9,447 nt of DNA from Chlamydiota bacterium (GCA_027449725.1 DAIDLB010000024.1:1-9447); one strand, 5' to 3'; numbered from the stretch's first letter, positions 1-6,128 are shown. Notes: generated by a model from the letters alone, not told the origin. Translations and numbers: made by a program.

Positions 1-48
1 ATCGTATTGTTCGAGGTCTTTGATAGCCCCAGCCTTTCTTCCACGCAT
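1..48 (-). CDS. Possible 5' end of a leftward gene, cut by the window edge
   Basis: On the - strand an open frame starts with ATG at 48 (or ATG at 54, same frame) and stays open to the left edge. It gives MRGRKAGAIKDLEQYD from the inner ATG. A purine-rich AAAAAGG lies about six bases before the inner ATG, a normal ribosome-binding distance, so 48 is preferred over 54. The basic N-terminus would suit a DNA-binding protein or transposase, but sixteen residues are too few to identify a family. It may be a chance open frame at the edge. I do not recognise it. Confidence 0.3.
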   Translation of the reverse strand, partial: MRGRKAGAIKDLEQYD

Positions 49-191
49 AAACATCCTTTTTGAAAGGCAAATAGTCTAACAGACCCTGTCAATTAAATTT
101 ATGAATTTGTTTTTTTGGAATGGTATAACTAGGCGGGGGAAGAGAGGAAGAAAAGTGAATTTACAGAAAAATGGTTGCTTTACCGAAAAAA

Positions 192-203
192 TTGCAATTG
201 CAA
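192..203. repeat. Perfect 12-bp palindrome TTGCAATTGCAA
   Basis: TTGCAATTGCAA is its own reverse complement. It sits alone in the AT-rich spacer, far from either recognisable start codon, so a role as an operator for the annotated genes is not supported. It might bind a dimeric regulator or be chance. Confidence 0.4.
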
Positions 204-261
204 GATGACGTTGCTGAAGAAACTATTGAGGAGTCAGTGCCATTTTAATCGCACACAATAA

Positions 262-297
262 TTTCATCGTTTTCTCGTTTCATCGTTTCTATCGTTG
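262..297. repeat. Short imperfect tandem repeat, TTTCATCGTTT unit
   Basis: TTTCATCGTTT occurs at 262-272 and 278-288, offset by 16 bases, and a degenerate third unit (CTATCGTTG) follows at 289-297. TCGTT also occurs between the copies. The array is too short and irregular to be CRISPR. It looks like a small slippage-derived or binding-site repeat. Confidence 0.4.
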
Positions 298-305
298 ACC
301 CTGTC

Positions 306-348
306 CTTGGTCACAAAATCCGTTTCAAAAATCGTGCTGATGACCAAG
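306..348. repeat. 8-bp inverted repeat CTTGGTCA / TGACCAAG
   Basis: CTTGGTCA at 306-313 is matched by TGACCAAG at 341-348, leaving a 27-base loop. The core is also matched on the left by TGACC at 296-300, so the same half site occurs three times in about 50 bases. No T run follows on either strand, so this is not a standard intrinsic terminator. It could be a weak RNA hairpin downstream of mgtE or a protein-binding site. Confidence 0.35.
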
Positions 349-356
349 TCTTCAGT

Positions 357-506
357 TTACTTGGGTATATCTAAACTTCGTCCATTCACAAGTCGAAGTG
401 TGACATTTGTGCGGTCGCTAGAACGCCCCATTCGCAAGCTATTCTCCGCATGACATACGAAAAACATTGCATAGCTTCCCGTGAATCTGACAGTTGAGGG
501 AATCAC
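357..506 (-). CDS. Small open frame overlapping the mgtE stop (49 codons, doubtful)
   Basis: A - strand frame opens with GTG at 506, which overlaps the TGA stop of mgtE as GTGA, and ends with TAA at 357-359. It would encode 49 residues ending in VNGRSLDIPK, with an internal Met at residue 14 and another at residue 26. The start-stop overlap is the arrangement seen in translationally coupled operons. However, codon and base composition match the surrounding spacer rather than mgtE, there is no clear ribosome-binding site, and an open frame of this length is not rare by chance. I recognise no family. Treat it as a candidate small protein or gene fragment only. Confidence 0.2.
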   Translation of the reverse strand: MIPSTVRFTGSYAMFFVCHAENSLRMGRSSDRTNVTLRLVNGRSLDIPK

Positions 507-1927
507 AAAAAGACGGCGCGGATGCCCCAGGCGATCAGGAAAAAGATCGTCATGGAGAGAAAGTCGTTGAACGCGGTGACGATCGGTCCTGCGGAAACTG
601 CCGGATCAATCCCGATACGGGAAAAGAAGAGCGGGGAAAAAATGCCGAGGAGCGTTCCGGCAAAGCAGCTGCCGAGAAGCCCGCAGCCGATGATTGCGCC
701 GACGGCCGCCGGACTCGTTCCCAGAAAAGCGCCTCCGCCAAGCACGTCGAGCAGATAGACGACGAGACCGCAGAAGACCCCAAAGAAGGCGCCGGTAAAA
801 AGACCGCTGGCCAGCTCCTTGAGGATCATCTCCCGCTTGCTGTGCGACGGAATCGTCCCAAGGGCCATCCCCCGGATCAGGATCGTACTGCACTGAAGGC
901 CGATATTCCCCGACATGCCGGTGATGAGAGGCACGAAAAAGAGGACGAAGGTCAAAATCCCCCCTTCATAGCGCTGAAAGGAGGACATGACGCCGACGTT
1001 GACGAGGCCGGCAAATAGCGTCACGACAAGCCAAGGCGCGCGCGCAACAAACCGCTTCATGACCGAATCGGCGCTGCTGAACTTTTCCCTTGCGCCCGCC
1101 ATGTGGGCGATCGTCATGTCCGTTAAATCTTCCATCGCCTCGACGATATCTTCCTGCGTGATCACCCCGATCAGGTCATTGTCGATATTGACGACCGGCA
1201 AGTTAAAAATCTTGTACCGCTCGACCAGGTCGATCACCTCTTCGCGCGTCGCATCCGGCGTCACTTTATGGAGGACCGGCCGCATCACCTGCCGAAGCGG
1301 CGTCGTGGGAGGATTGATCATCATGTTGCGGGCCGGGACCGTCCCCTGCAGCTCGCCTGCCTGGTTGAGGATAAAAATCCCCCTCGCGAAATCGATCCGC
1401 GGGTTGTCGCGAATATAGGCGGCGGCCTCCCCGATCGTCATCTCCATCGTGAAGGCGAAAAACTCGGAGGTCATTAAGCGGCCGGCACTATTGCGGTGGT
1501 GCTTTTTCAAGTCGACGATCCGGCTCGCCTTCTTGGAGTCGATCTGCTCCATCAGCCGCCGAAACCGCCTTTCGGGCATATCCTCGATCACCCAGGCCGC
1601 GTCGTCGACCGGCATCTTATCAAATAGTTTTTTCAATTCGAGGTCGGTCAGATGGCGGAAGAGAGCGAGGCGGGTGTCGCCGTCCGTGTTGATGACGAAC
1701 CGGATCTTCGCGTCGCGGTTCGGGAGATTTTCATAGAGGACCGGACGGACATTGTGGGGAAGGTGGGATGCTGCGTGGGCAAGGTCGATGGGAGAGTGCT
1801 CAGAGGCAATTTTAGCGATATCGTGGAGGCGCACCTTGGACGTCTGCTTATGAAACGCCTTTTCGAGCTTTTCCTGCAGGAGATCGTCGAGACTGTTCGT
1901 CTTCGACTCCGATCCTAAAACTTCCAT
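503..1927 (-). CDS. mgtE: Magnesium transporter MgtE
   Basis: This is a 474-residue inner-membrane Mg2+ channel/transporter, near the usual family length of about 450. Visible parts in order are: a short N-terminal extension (1-40), a helical MgtE_N domain (about 45-145), two CBS domains (about 150-205 and 212-268), a linker or plug helix (270-290), and a pore domain with about five membrane helices (297-474). GMSGNIGLQ (337-345) and GIDPAVSAGP (439-448) are the pore signatures. Asp441 and Asp455 match the conserved pore acids of the family. In characterised MgtE the cytosolic domains bind Mg2+ and close the pore when the ion is plentiful. The start at ATG 1927 is supported by GAGAGG four bases upstream. 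It is transcribed away from the men operon, from a promoter touching the operon promoter. The predicted leader is only about 18 nt, so there is no room for a Mg2+ riboswitch. No terminator is evident after the stop. Confidence 0.96.
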   Translation of the reverse strand: MEVLGSESKTNSLDDLLQEKLEKAFHKQTSKVRLHDIAKIASEHSPIDLAHAASHLPHNVRPVLYENLPNRDAKIRFVINTDGDTRLALFRHLTDLELKKLFDKMPVDDAAWVIEDMPERRFRRLMEQIDSKKASRIVDLKKHHRNSAGRLMTSEFFAFTMEMTIGEAAAYIRDNPRIDFARGIFILNQAGELQGTVPARNMMINPPTTPLRQVMRPVLHKVTPDATREEVIDLVERYKIFNLPVVNIDNDLIGVITQEDIVEAMEDLTDMTIAHMAGAREKFSSADSVMKRFVARAPWLVVTLFAGLVNVGVMSSFQRYEGGILTFVLFFVPLITGMSGNIGLQCSTILIRGMALGTIPSHSKREMILKELASGLFTGAFFGVFCGLVVYLLDVLGGGAFLGTSPAAVGAIIGCGLLGSCFAGTLLGIFSPLFFSRIGIDPAVSAGPIVTAFNDFLSMTIFFLIAWGIRAVFL

Positions 1928-1931
1928 CCCG

Positions 1932-1937
1932 CCTCTC
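1932..1937 (-). promoter_or_regulatory. Ribosome-binding site of mgtE
   Basis: GAGAGG on the - strand lies four bases before ATG 1927. It is the best Shine-Dalgarno match in the divergent region and fixes the mgtE start. The opposite gene, ubiE, has no such site. Confidence 0.6.
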
Positions 1938-1951
1938 GGATTTTGCGCGTA

Positions 1952-1980
1952 AGGATAAGGGATTTTTCCTTGACGTGCAA
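1952..1980 (-). promoter_or_regulatory. Predicted sigma70-type promoter of mgtE
   Basis: On the - strand, TTGCAC (1980-1975) and TATCCT (1957-1952) are separated by exactly 17 bases. Each box matches four of six consensus bases. Transcription would begin near 1945, giving a leader of about 18 nt that includes the GAGAGG ribosome-binding site. Its -35 box abuts the -35 box of the opposing men promoter, sharing base 1975. Inferred from sequence only. Confidence 0.5.
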
Positions 1981-1981
1981 G
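1969..1981. promoter_or_regulatory. Dyad CTTG-N5-CAAG over both -35 boxes
   Basis: CTTG (1969-1972) and CAAG (1978-1981) form a dyad with a five-base centre that covers the -35 regions of both divergent promoters. The symmetry follows partly from two TTG-starting -35 boxes back to back. A protein bound here, or polymerase on one promoter, would be expected to exclude polymerase from the other. Confidence 0.35.
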
Positions 1982-1999
1982 CGAAGAAATTCATATAAG
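1970..1999 (+). promoter_or_regulatory. Predicted sigma70-type promoter of the men operon
   Basis: TTGACG (1970-1975; five of six consensus) and TATAAG (1994-1999; five of six) are separated by 18 bases. Transcription would start about 2005-2007, at or within a few bases of the ubiE ATG at 2008, so the message would be essentially leaderless. This is the only good promoter upstream of the operon in the 80-base divergent region. Inferred from sequence only. Confidence 0.55.
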
Positions 2000-2007
2000 T
2001 TCACGGC

Positions 2008-2691
2008 ATGTTTCCAGACGTTCCATCGATGTTCGACCGCATCTCTCCGCAGTACGACCGGGCCAACCGGATCCTCTCGTTCGGCATGGACATGCGCTGG
2101 CGAAAAAGGCTTGCCTCCCACCTCCCCAAAAAAGAAGGGCTCGCCCTCCTCGATCTCGCAACAGGCACAGGCGACCAGATCCGCGCCCTTTTTGAAGCGG
2201 GAGCCCCCATCGCTAAAGCAACCGGCATCGACCTCTCGAAGGGGATGCTTGAGATCGCCAAGAAAAAATTTGCAGCCAAGCCCTATGGCCCTAAAACCGA
2301 CTTTCTGGAGGCAGACGCGCTGGCGCTTCCCTTCGAAGACAATGCGTTCGACGTCTGCACCTTTTCCTTCGGCATCCGAAACGTCAATGACCCCATCCAA
2401 GCGCTCAAAGAAATCCGCCGCGTGGCTTCCCGCTGCCTGATTTTAGAGTTTTCTCTGCCGGACAATCTGTTTCGGGGGCCGTATCTATTTTATCTCCGCC
2501 ATCTGCTTCCGCAGATTGGCTGCTTTCTCTCCAAAGCCCCCGACGCGTACCGCTATCTCAACCGGACCATCGAAGGGTTTGCTTACGGCGATGCCTTTCT
2601 CCAGTGGATGAAGGAGAGCGGCTGGAGAAAAGCCCAGGCCATCCCGCTCTGTTTCGGCTCCGTCACGCTGTATCGGGGCGAAGCGCTTTGA
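2008..2691 (+). CDS. ubiE: Demethylmenaquinone methyltransferase UbiE/MenG
   Basis: This 227-residue SAM-dependent class I methyltransferase is predicted to C-methylate demethylmenaquinone, the last step of the pathway; some homologues also act on ubiquinone precursors. Visible motifs are the SAM-binding glycine loop LLDLATGTGDQ (47-57), the acidic GIDLS (73-77), EADALALPF (101-109), and the family signature FGIRNVNDP (121-129). PDAYRYLNRTIEGF (178-191) and a C-terminal GSVTLYRG (217-224) are also typical. Two in-frame starts are possible, ATG 2008 (MFPDVPS) and ATG 2029 (MFDRIS). Neither has a Shine-Dalgarno sequence. The first is chosen because the predicted transcription start falls at it. 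It is the first gene of the operon, and its stop overlaps the menF start as TTGA. A menG role is favoured over a ubiquinone role because all the neighbours are men genes. Confidence 0.93.
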   Translation: MFPDVPSMFDRISPQYDRANRILSFGMDMRWRKRLASHLPKKEGLALLDLATGTGDQIRALFEAGAPIAKATGIDLSKGMLEIAKKKFAAKPYGPKTDFLEADALALPFEDNAFDVCTFSFGIRNVNDPIQALKEIRRVASRCLILEFSLPDNLFRGPYLFYLRHLLPQIGCFLSKAPDAYRYLNRTIEGFAYGDAFLQWMKESGWRKAQAIPLCFGSVTLYRGEAL

Positions 2692-3692
2692 GGCAGGATT
2701 ACCCCAAGTTCTATTGGGAAAACCGCGAAGGGACGGTTTCGATGGCAGGCCAAGGCGTCGCGGCCTCCGTCTCCGGCCCTCTCTTCACGTGGCGAAACTA
2801 TTGCGCAAAAAAAAGCAGCGAGTGGCAACTTTTTTCCCCGGTCGCTATTGCCGGAGAATTCGTCCAAAAAGGCGAACCTCTCCCCTTCTCTCCGTTAAAA
2901 AGACTTTGCTCCAACTCCCACCCAAACCGGGCTGAATGGGAAGAGAAAATCCGGCACGCGCTCAGGGCCATCCACACCGGAGAGCTGGACAAAGTCGTTG
3001 TCGCAAAGCGGGTGGAAATAGAATGCGGGAAGCCGATCGATCCGCTCGCCCTTTTTTCAGCCCTCAAAAAACCGGGGCAGACCAATTTTTTTCTCCAAGT
3101 CGCCCCGCATGCGGCTTTTCTCGGCTCTTCTCCTGAAAGGCTCTATAAGCGGGAGGGGCGGCTCATTGAGTGCGACGCCCTAGCGGGAACGCGCCCGCTC
3201 TACGCAAAAGAAGAGCTATTGACGAGCGAAAAAGACCTTCGTGAATTCGGCATCGTAAAAGAGAGGATCGCGGGAGCCATTCAACCCCTTTCCCAATCGG
3301 AAGTACATATCTCCCCGCGCACGCTCGTATGCACGCCGACGGTCGCCCACCTCCATGCGAAGATCAGCGCCACACTGAAAGAAGGGATCGACGACAAGAT
3401 GATCCTCGATGCCCTCCACCCGACGCCTGCCCTCGGCGGATGGCCAAAAGAAAAAGCCGCCGCCTGGCAAAGAGAACACGAACCGTTTGCGAGAGGGCTT
3501 TATGGAGCGCCTATCGGCCATTACTCTGAAGAGAGGGCCGAATTCGCTGTTGCGATCCGCTCCTGCCTCGTGATAGACTCGCGCGTCTATTTGTACGCAG
3601 GAACCGGCATCGTCAAAGGTTCGGATCCGGCCCTCGAATGGGAAGAATCGGAGCAGAAGTTAGTGCAGTGGGAGCCTCTTTTCCATGGATAA
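2688..3692 (+). CDS. menF: Isochorismate synthase MenF (TTG start)
   Basis: This chorismate-binding-family enzyme converts chorismate to isochorismate, the committed entry to menaquinone. With a TTG start at 2688, overlapping the ubiE stop as TTGA, it has 334 residues. The frame is open further upstream inside ubiE (ATG at 2604), but that stretch is out-of-frame ubiE sequence, while family-like sequence (QDYPKFYWENREG) begins straight after the TTG. GGGGCG at 2675-2680 may serve as ribosome-binding site. Expected catalytic residues are Lys102 in KVVVAKR and Glu150 in GSSPERL. Glu186 in LREFG and Glu320 in WEESEQK correspond to the Mg2+ ligands of E. coli MenF. LAGTRP and LHPTPALGG are further family motifs. 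The N-terminal region is short compared with E. coli MenF (about 430 residues), but the catalytic core is complete. It overlaps menD by 8 nt. The adjacent menD favours MenF over a salicylate or siderophore synthase. Confidence 0.92.
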   Translation: MRQDYPKFYWENREGTVSMAGQGVAASVSGPLFTWRNYCAKKSSEWQLFSPVAIAGEFVQKGEPLPFSPLKRLCSNSHPNRAEWEEKIRHALRAIHTGELDKVVVAKRVEIECGKPIDPLALFSALKKPGQTNFFLQVAPHAAFLGSSPERLYKREGRLIECDALAGTRPLYAKEELLTSEKDLREFGIVKERIAGAIQPLSQSEVHISPRTLVCTPTVAHLHAKISATLKEGIDDKMILDALHPTPALGGWPKEKAAAWQREHEPFARGLYGAPIGHYSEERAEFAVAIRSCLVIDSRVYLYAGTGIVKGSDPALEWEESEQKLVQWEPLFHG

Positions 3693-5322
3693 CGGCGCTT
3701 GGTGCTTCCATCTGATCGATCAGTTGATCTGCCAGGGGATCACCCGCTTTTGCATCGCCCCCGGATCAAGGAGCGCGCCGCTCGCATTGGCCGCAGTGAG
3801 GCATCCGAAAGCCGAGATCACCGTCCACCCTGACGAGCGGGGGATCGGGTTTTTCGCGCTCGGCTGCGCTTTGGGGAGCGGCCCCCCTGCCGCCGTCATC
3901 GCCACATCGGGGACCGCCGTCGGCAACTTCCTCCCCGCTGTCATGGAAGCGCATCACAGCTCCATTCCCCTTCTCCTCCTCACGGCCGACAGACCGCCCG
4001 AGCTGCGGGACGCCGGGGCCAATCAGACGACAGATCAAGTCAAAATCTTCCAGAACTTCCTCGAATGGGAGATGGATCTTCCATGCCCCTGCCCTTCTCT
4101 TGGGGAAGAGTTTATCCGCTCCCAGGCAGCGTTTGCCGCCATCCAGGCAAAAAAAGGCCCCGTTCAACTGAACTGCCAATTCCGCGAGCCTCTTTTCACT
4201 CCTCCTGCGGCCTTGAAGTTCGGAAGGGAGCAGCCCTATTTCCTCCCCTCCCACGCGCCGACAAGAGAGCAGATCACCTTCGCGGAGGAAAAAATCTCGC
4301 GCGCGCGGCGCGGCCTTATCCTCATCGGACGGACGTCGAACCCCAAACCGATCCTCGATCTGGGAGAGAGGCTCGGCTGGCCCGTCTTCGCAGATATCCT
4401 CTCACAAACCGCTTCCATCCGCCACTTTGATTTTGCGATCCGGGGAGAGGCCGCTCCGCCGCCGGACCTCGTCTTACACTTCGGAGGGAGGTTCGTCTCC
4501 AAATTCCTTGCCCCCTGGATCCAAAAGGCCGAAGCGGACGTGCTCCATATCGATGCGAGCGGCAAACGGATCGACACGCAGCATGTCCGCCCCGCGCGGA
4601 TCCTGGCCGATCCCGCTCTCTTTTGCCAGGCAATCCAAGTCCAAGGAAAAACCCGCTCCTATCTCGAGGCATGGGAAGAGATCGACCGAATTTTGAAAGA
4701 AACCGTCGAGAGCTGTTTCGCCGAACCCCACCCGTTCGTCGAGCCCGATTTCATGCGCCAGCTCGGCTCTCTCGAAGCTACTCTCTTTCTTGCAAACAGC
4801 ATGCCGGTCCGCGATGCGGCCTATTTCGGCTCTCCCTCCGGCCCCGTTTTTTGCAACCGGGGCTTATCCGGCATCGACGGACAAATCGCAACGCTCTCGG
4901 GCATCGCCGCCGCGACGGAAAAGCCTCTCGTGGCCGTCCTCGGAGACCAGTCGTGCCTCCACGACCTCAACTCCCTGTTACTTTTGCGCAAAATCAAGAC
5001 GCCCGTGCTCCTCATCATCTCCAACAACTTTGGGGGCGGCGTCTTTTCCTATCTTCCCATAGCCGAAGAAAAGGACCACTTCGAAACCCTCTTCGGCGCC
5101 GGCCACGACATCCAGTTTGAAGGGATCGCGAAAATGCTTTCCATTCCCTATGTTTCAACTGCAAAAGTCGATCGGCTTGAAGACTTTTTCCCCGCTTCCG
5201 GTCCGCGCATCCTGGAAATTTTCACCTCGCGAAAAGAAAATGCATGCTTTCAAAAGCGCGTTCTGGAAAAGTGCAATCTCGCCATTACTGGGAAGGGGTT
5301 AGTTTGCTTGGCAGAATCTTAA
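3685..5322 (+). CDS. menD: SEPHCHC synthase MenD
   Basis: This thiamine-diphosphate enzyme joins isochorismate to the succinyl semialdehyde unit from 2-oxoglutarate, giving SEPHCHC. Its 545 residues are the usual length. The N-terminal Pyr domain carries IAPGSRSAPLALA (24-36) and HPDERGIGFFALG (48-60), whose Glu51 is the expected cofactor-activating glutamate. It is followed by ATSGTAVGN (73-81), LTADRPPELRDAGANQTTDQ (99-118), a central domain (about 190-330), and the C-terminal PP domain. That last domain holds NSMPVRD (371-377), NRGLSGIDG (391-399) and the ThDP/Mg2+ motif running from GDQSCLHDLN (420-429) to NN (447-448). The ATG at 3685 lies inside the end of menF (8-nt overlap), with GGGAG about ten bases upstream. 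Its 3' end overlaps menH by 19 nt when menH is read from TTG 5304. Confidence 0.97.
   Translation: MDNGAWCFHLIDQLICQGITRFCIAPGSRSAPLALAAVRHPKAEITVHPDERGIGFFALGCALGSGPPAAVIATSGTAVGNFLPAVMEAHHSSIPLLLLTADRPPELRDAGANQTTDQVKIFQNFLEWEMDLPCPCPSLGEEFIRSQAAFAAIQAKKGPVQLNCQFREPLFTPPAALKFGREQPYFLPSHAPTREQITFAEEKISRARRGLILIGRTSNPKPILDLGERLGWPVFADILSQTASIRHFDFAIRGEAAPPPDLVLHFGGRFVSKFLAPWIQKAEADVLHIDASGKRIDTQHVRPARILADPALFCQAIQVQGKTRSYLEAWEEIDRILKETVESCFAEPHPFVEPDFMRQLGSLEATLFLANSMPVRDAAYFGSPSGPVFCNRGLSGIDGQIATLSGIAAATEKPLVAVLGDQSCLHDLNSLLLLRKIKTPVLLIISNNFGGGVFSYLPIAEEKDHFETLFGAGHDIQFEGIAKMLSIPYVSTAKVDRLEDFFPASGPRILEIFTSRKENACFQKRVLEKCNLAITGKGLVCLAES
5291..5298 (+). promoter_or_regulatory. Ribosome-binding site deciding the menH TTG start
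   Basis: GGAAGGGG lies five bases before TTG 5304, inside the 3' end of menD. It is the strongest ribosome-binding match in the operon. It favours the TTG over an upstream ATG at 5244, which lacks a comparable site and would add twenty residues not expected in MenH. Confidence 0.6.
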
Positions 5323-6128
5323 GCAAAGGAACAGGCGCGCCCGTTGTGTTCATCCACGGGTTTCTCGGCGCCGGAGACGACTGGCTTGCCGTCGCCTCTT
5401 ATTTGACTGACAGGACTTGTTTCACATTCGATTTGCCGGGCCACGGAAAAACGGCGTGGGCGGAAATGGAAATCGAAGATCTGATGCAAAGCGCTCTTCC
5501 GCCGGAGCCGATCGATCTGGTCGGTTATTCTCTTGGCGGAAGGCTCTCTCTCCGCTTTGCCCTCCGCTATCCCCAGAGGATCCGCTCCTTAACCCTGCTC
5601 TCAACCCACTACGGTCTTGCGACCGAAGAAGCGAGGCAAGAGCGGCTGCAAGCAGACCGGATATGGGCGCAAAAACTCTTGACCGTTCCTTTTGACGAAT
5701 TCCTCGACGCTTGGTACAGCCAGCCTGTTTTCACTTCCATCCAAAATAATCCCGAACTGAAAAGCAAAATCGTCCCCCTCCGAAAAGCCGATAGGCCTAA
5801 GGAACTCGCCCGCGCTCTGATGGAGTGGAGCCTGGGACGCCAGCAATTCTTGCCCAACCGGATGCTGGAGTTCCCCAAGCCCCTGCAGATCGTCTACGGC
5901 GCGCTTGACCCAATTGCGGGAGGACTATATAACAAGTGGCCGAAAAAAACGGTGATGATCGAGGGCGCAGGACATACCTTGCATCTCGAAAACCCACAAA
6001 AAATCGCGGAGCTCATATGCCTTGGACCCAATCTGGAAACTATACAGACATCCGATACGAGAAGTGGGACGGAATCGCCAAGATCAGCATCAACCGGCCG
6101 CATGTCCGCAATGCGTTCCGCCCTCTGA
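5304..6128 (+). CDS. menH: SHCHC synthase MenH (alpha/beta hydrolase fold, TTG start)
   Basis: MenH eliminates pyruvate from SEPHCHC to give SHCHC. From TTG 5304 it has 274 residues. The alpha/beta-hydrolase catalytic triad is visible: Ser76 in GYSLGGR, Asp202 in GALDPIAG and His224 in [11 protein letters not shown]. Family motifs [19 protein letters not shown] and [10 protein letters not shown] are also present; the last strongly favours MenH over a generic hydrolase. Conserved sequence ends at about residue 238 (QKIAELI). The remaining ~36 residues are rich in Ser, Thr and Arg and are encoded entirely within the start of menB in another frame, so menH overlaps menB by 112 nt. This tail looks like read-through after loss of the ancestral stop codon rather than a domain; a sequence error near 6010 is another explanation. 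The codon for the catalytic Asp overlaps a predicted internal promoter. Confidence 0.9.
   Translation: MLGRILSKGTGAPVVFIHGFLGAGDDWLAVASYLTDRTCFTFDLPGHGKTAWAEMEIEDLMQSALPPEPIDLVGYSLGGRLSLRFALRYPQRIRSLTLLSTHYGLATEEARQERLQADRIWAQKLLTVPFDEFLDAWYSQPVFTSIQNNPELKSKIVPLRKADRPKELARALMEWSLGRQQFLPNRMLEFPKPLQIVYGALDPIAGGLYNKWPKKTVMIEGAGHTLHLENPQKIAELICLGPNLETIQTSDTRSGTESPRSASTGRMSAMRSAL
5905..5933 (+). promoter_or_regulatory. Predicted internal promoter before menB
   Basis: TTGACC (5905-5910) and TATAAC (5928-5933) are spaced by exactly 17 bases, each matching five of six sigma70 consensus bases. They lie in the coding sequence of menH. Transcription would start near 5940, leaving a ~77-base leader to the menB ATG at 6017. 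The AT-rich patch CTATATAAC stands out in GC-rich coding sequence. It could raise expression of menB, menA, menC and menE relative to the front of the operon. Inferred from sequence only. Confidence 0.4.

Larger units (their letters stand above)
82..305. repeat. 9-bp direct repeat GACCCTGTC (82-90 and 297-305)
   Basis: GACCCTGTC occurs at 82-90 and again at 297-305 in the same orientation, 215 bases apart. The left copy continues into AATTAAATTTATG, which resembles the ends of some insertion sequences by general look only; the right copy does not share that extension. Same-orientation copies are not the terminal inverted repeats of a simple IS. They could be half sites, remnants or coincidence. 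Confidence 0.3.
49..502. other. AT-richer spacer without a convincing gene
   Basis: About 450 bases lie between the edge ORF and the 3' end of mgtE, visibly poorer in G+C than the men genes. It holds a 9-bp direct repeat (82-90 and 297-305), a perfect 12-bp palindrome (192-203), a short tandem-like TTTCATCGTTT repeat (262-297), an 8-bp inverted repeat (306-313/341-348), a 6-bp one (375-380/394-399) and a 7-bp one (436-442/471-477). No GC-rich hairpin followed by a T run is seen, so neither flanking gene has a recognisable terminator here. Open frames in it are short: 25 codons at 171-248 (+), 35 at 101-208 (+) and 49 at 357-506 (-). It could be a decayed mobile element or gene remnant, but no transposase or matched terminal inverted repeats are visible. 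Confidence 0.6.

Noticed and set aside
96..117. Hairpin AAATT-TATG-AATTT followed by a T run, as a terminator
   Set aside because: The stem is only five A/T pairs and no rightward gene ends before it, so it is not credible as an intrinsic terminator.
262..348. CRISPR-like array in the spacer
   Set aside because: The units are only 11 bases, two good copies with a 16-base period, with no regular spacers and no cas genes.
494..1018. 174-codon + strand open frame opposite mgtE
   Set aside because: Lies wholly antisense to the well-supported mgtE, is extremely rich in Glu/Lys/Asp/Gly without any domain, and is explained by GC-rich codon bias on the other strand.
1928..1950. Mg2+-sensing riboswitch before mgtE
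   Set aside because: The distance between the predicted start of transcription and the ATG is about 18 bases, far too short for an M-box or similar structure.
1915..2400. 161-codon - strand open frame over the start of ubiE
   Set aside because: It covers the divergent promoter and the ubiE methyltransferase core on the opposite strand and has no recognisable motif.
2604..2687. Upstream extension of menF from ATG 2604
   Set aside because: These 28 codons are the ubiE C-terminal region read out of frame and resemble no MenF N-terminus. The TTG at 2688 gives a family-like start.
5244..5303. Upstream start of menH at ATG 5244
   Set aside because: It would add twenty residues read out of frame from menD and has no good ribosome-binding site, whereas TTG 5304 has GGAAGGGG five bases upstream.
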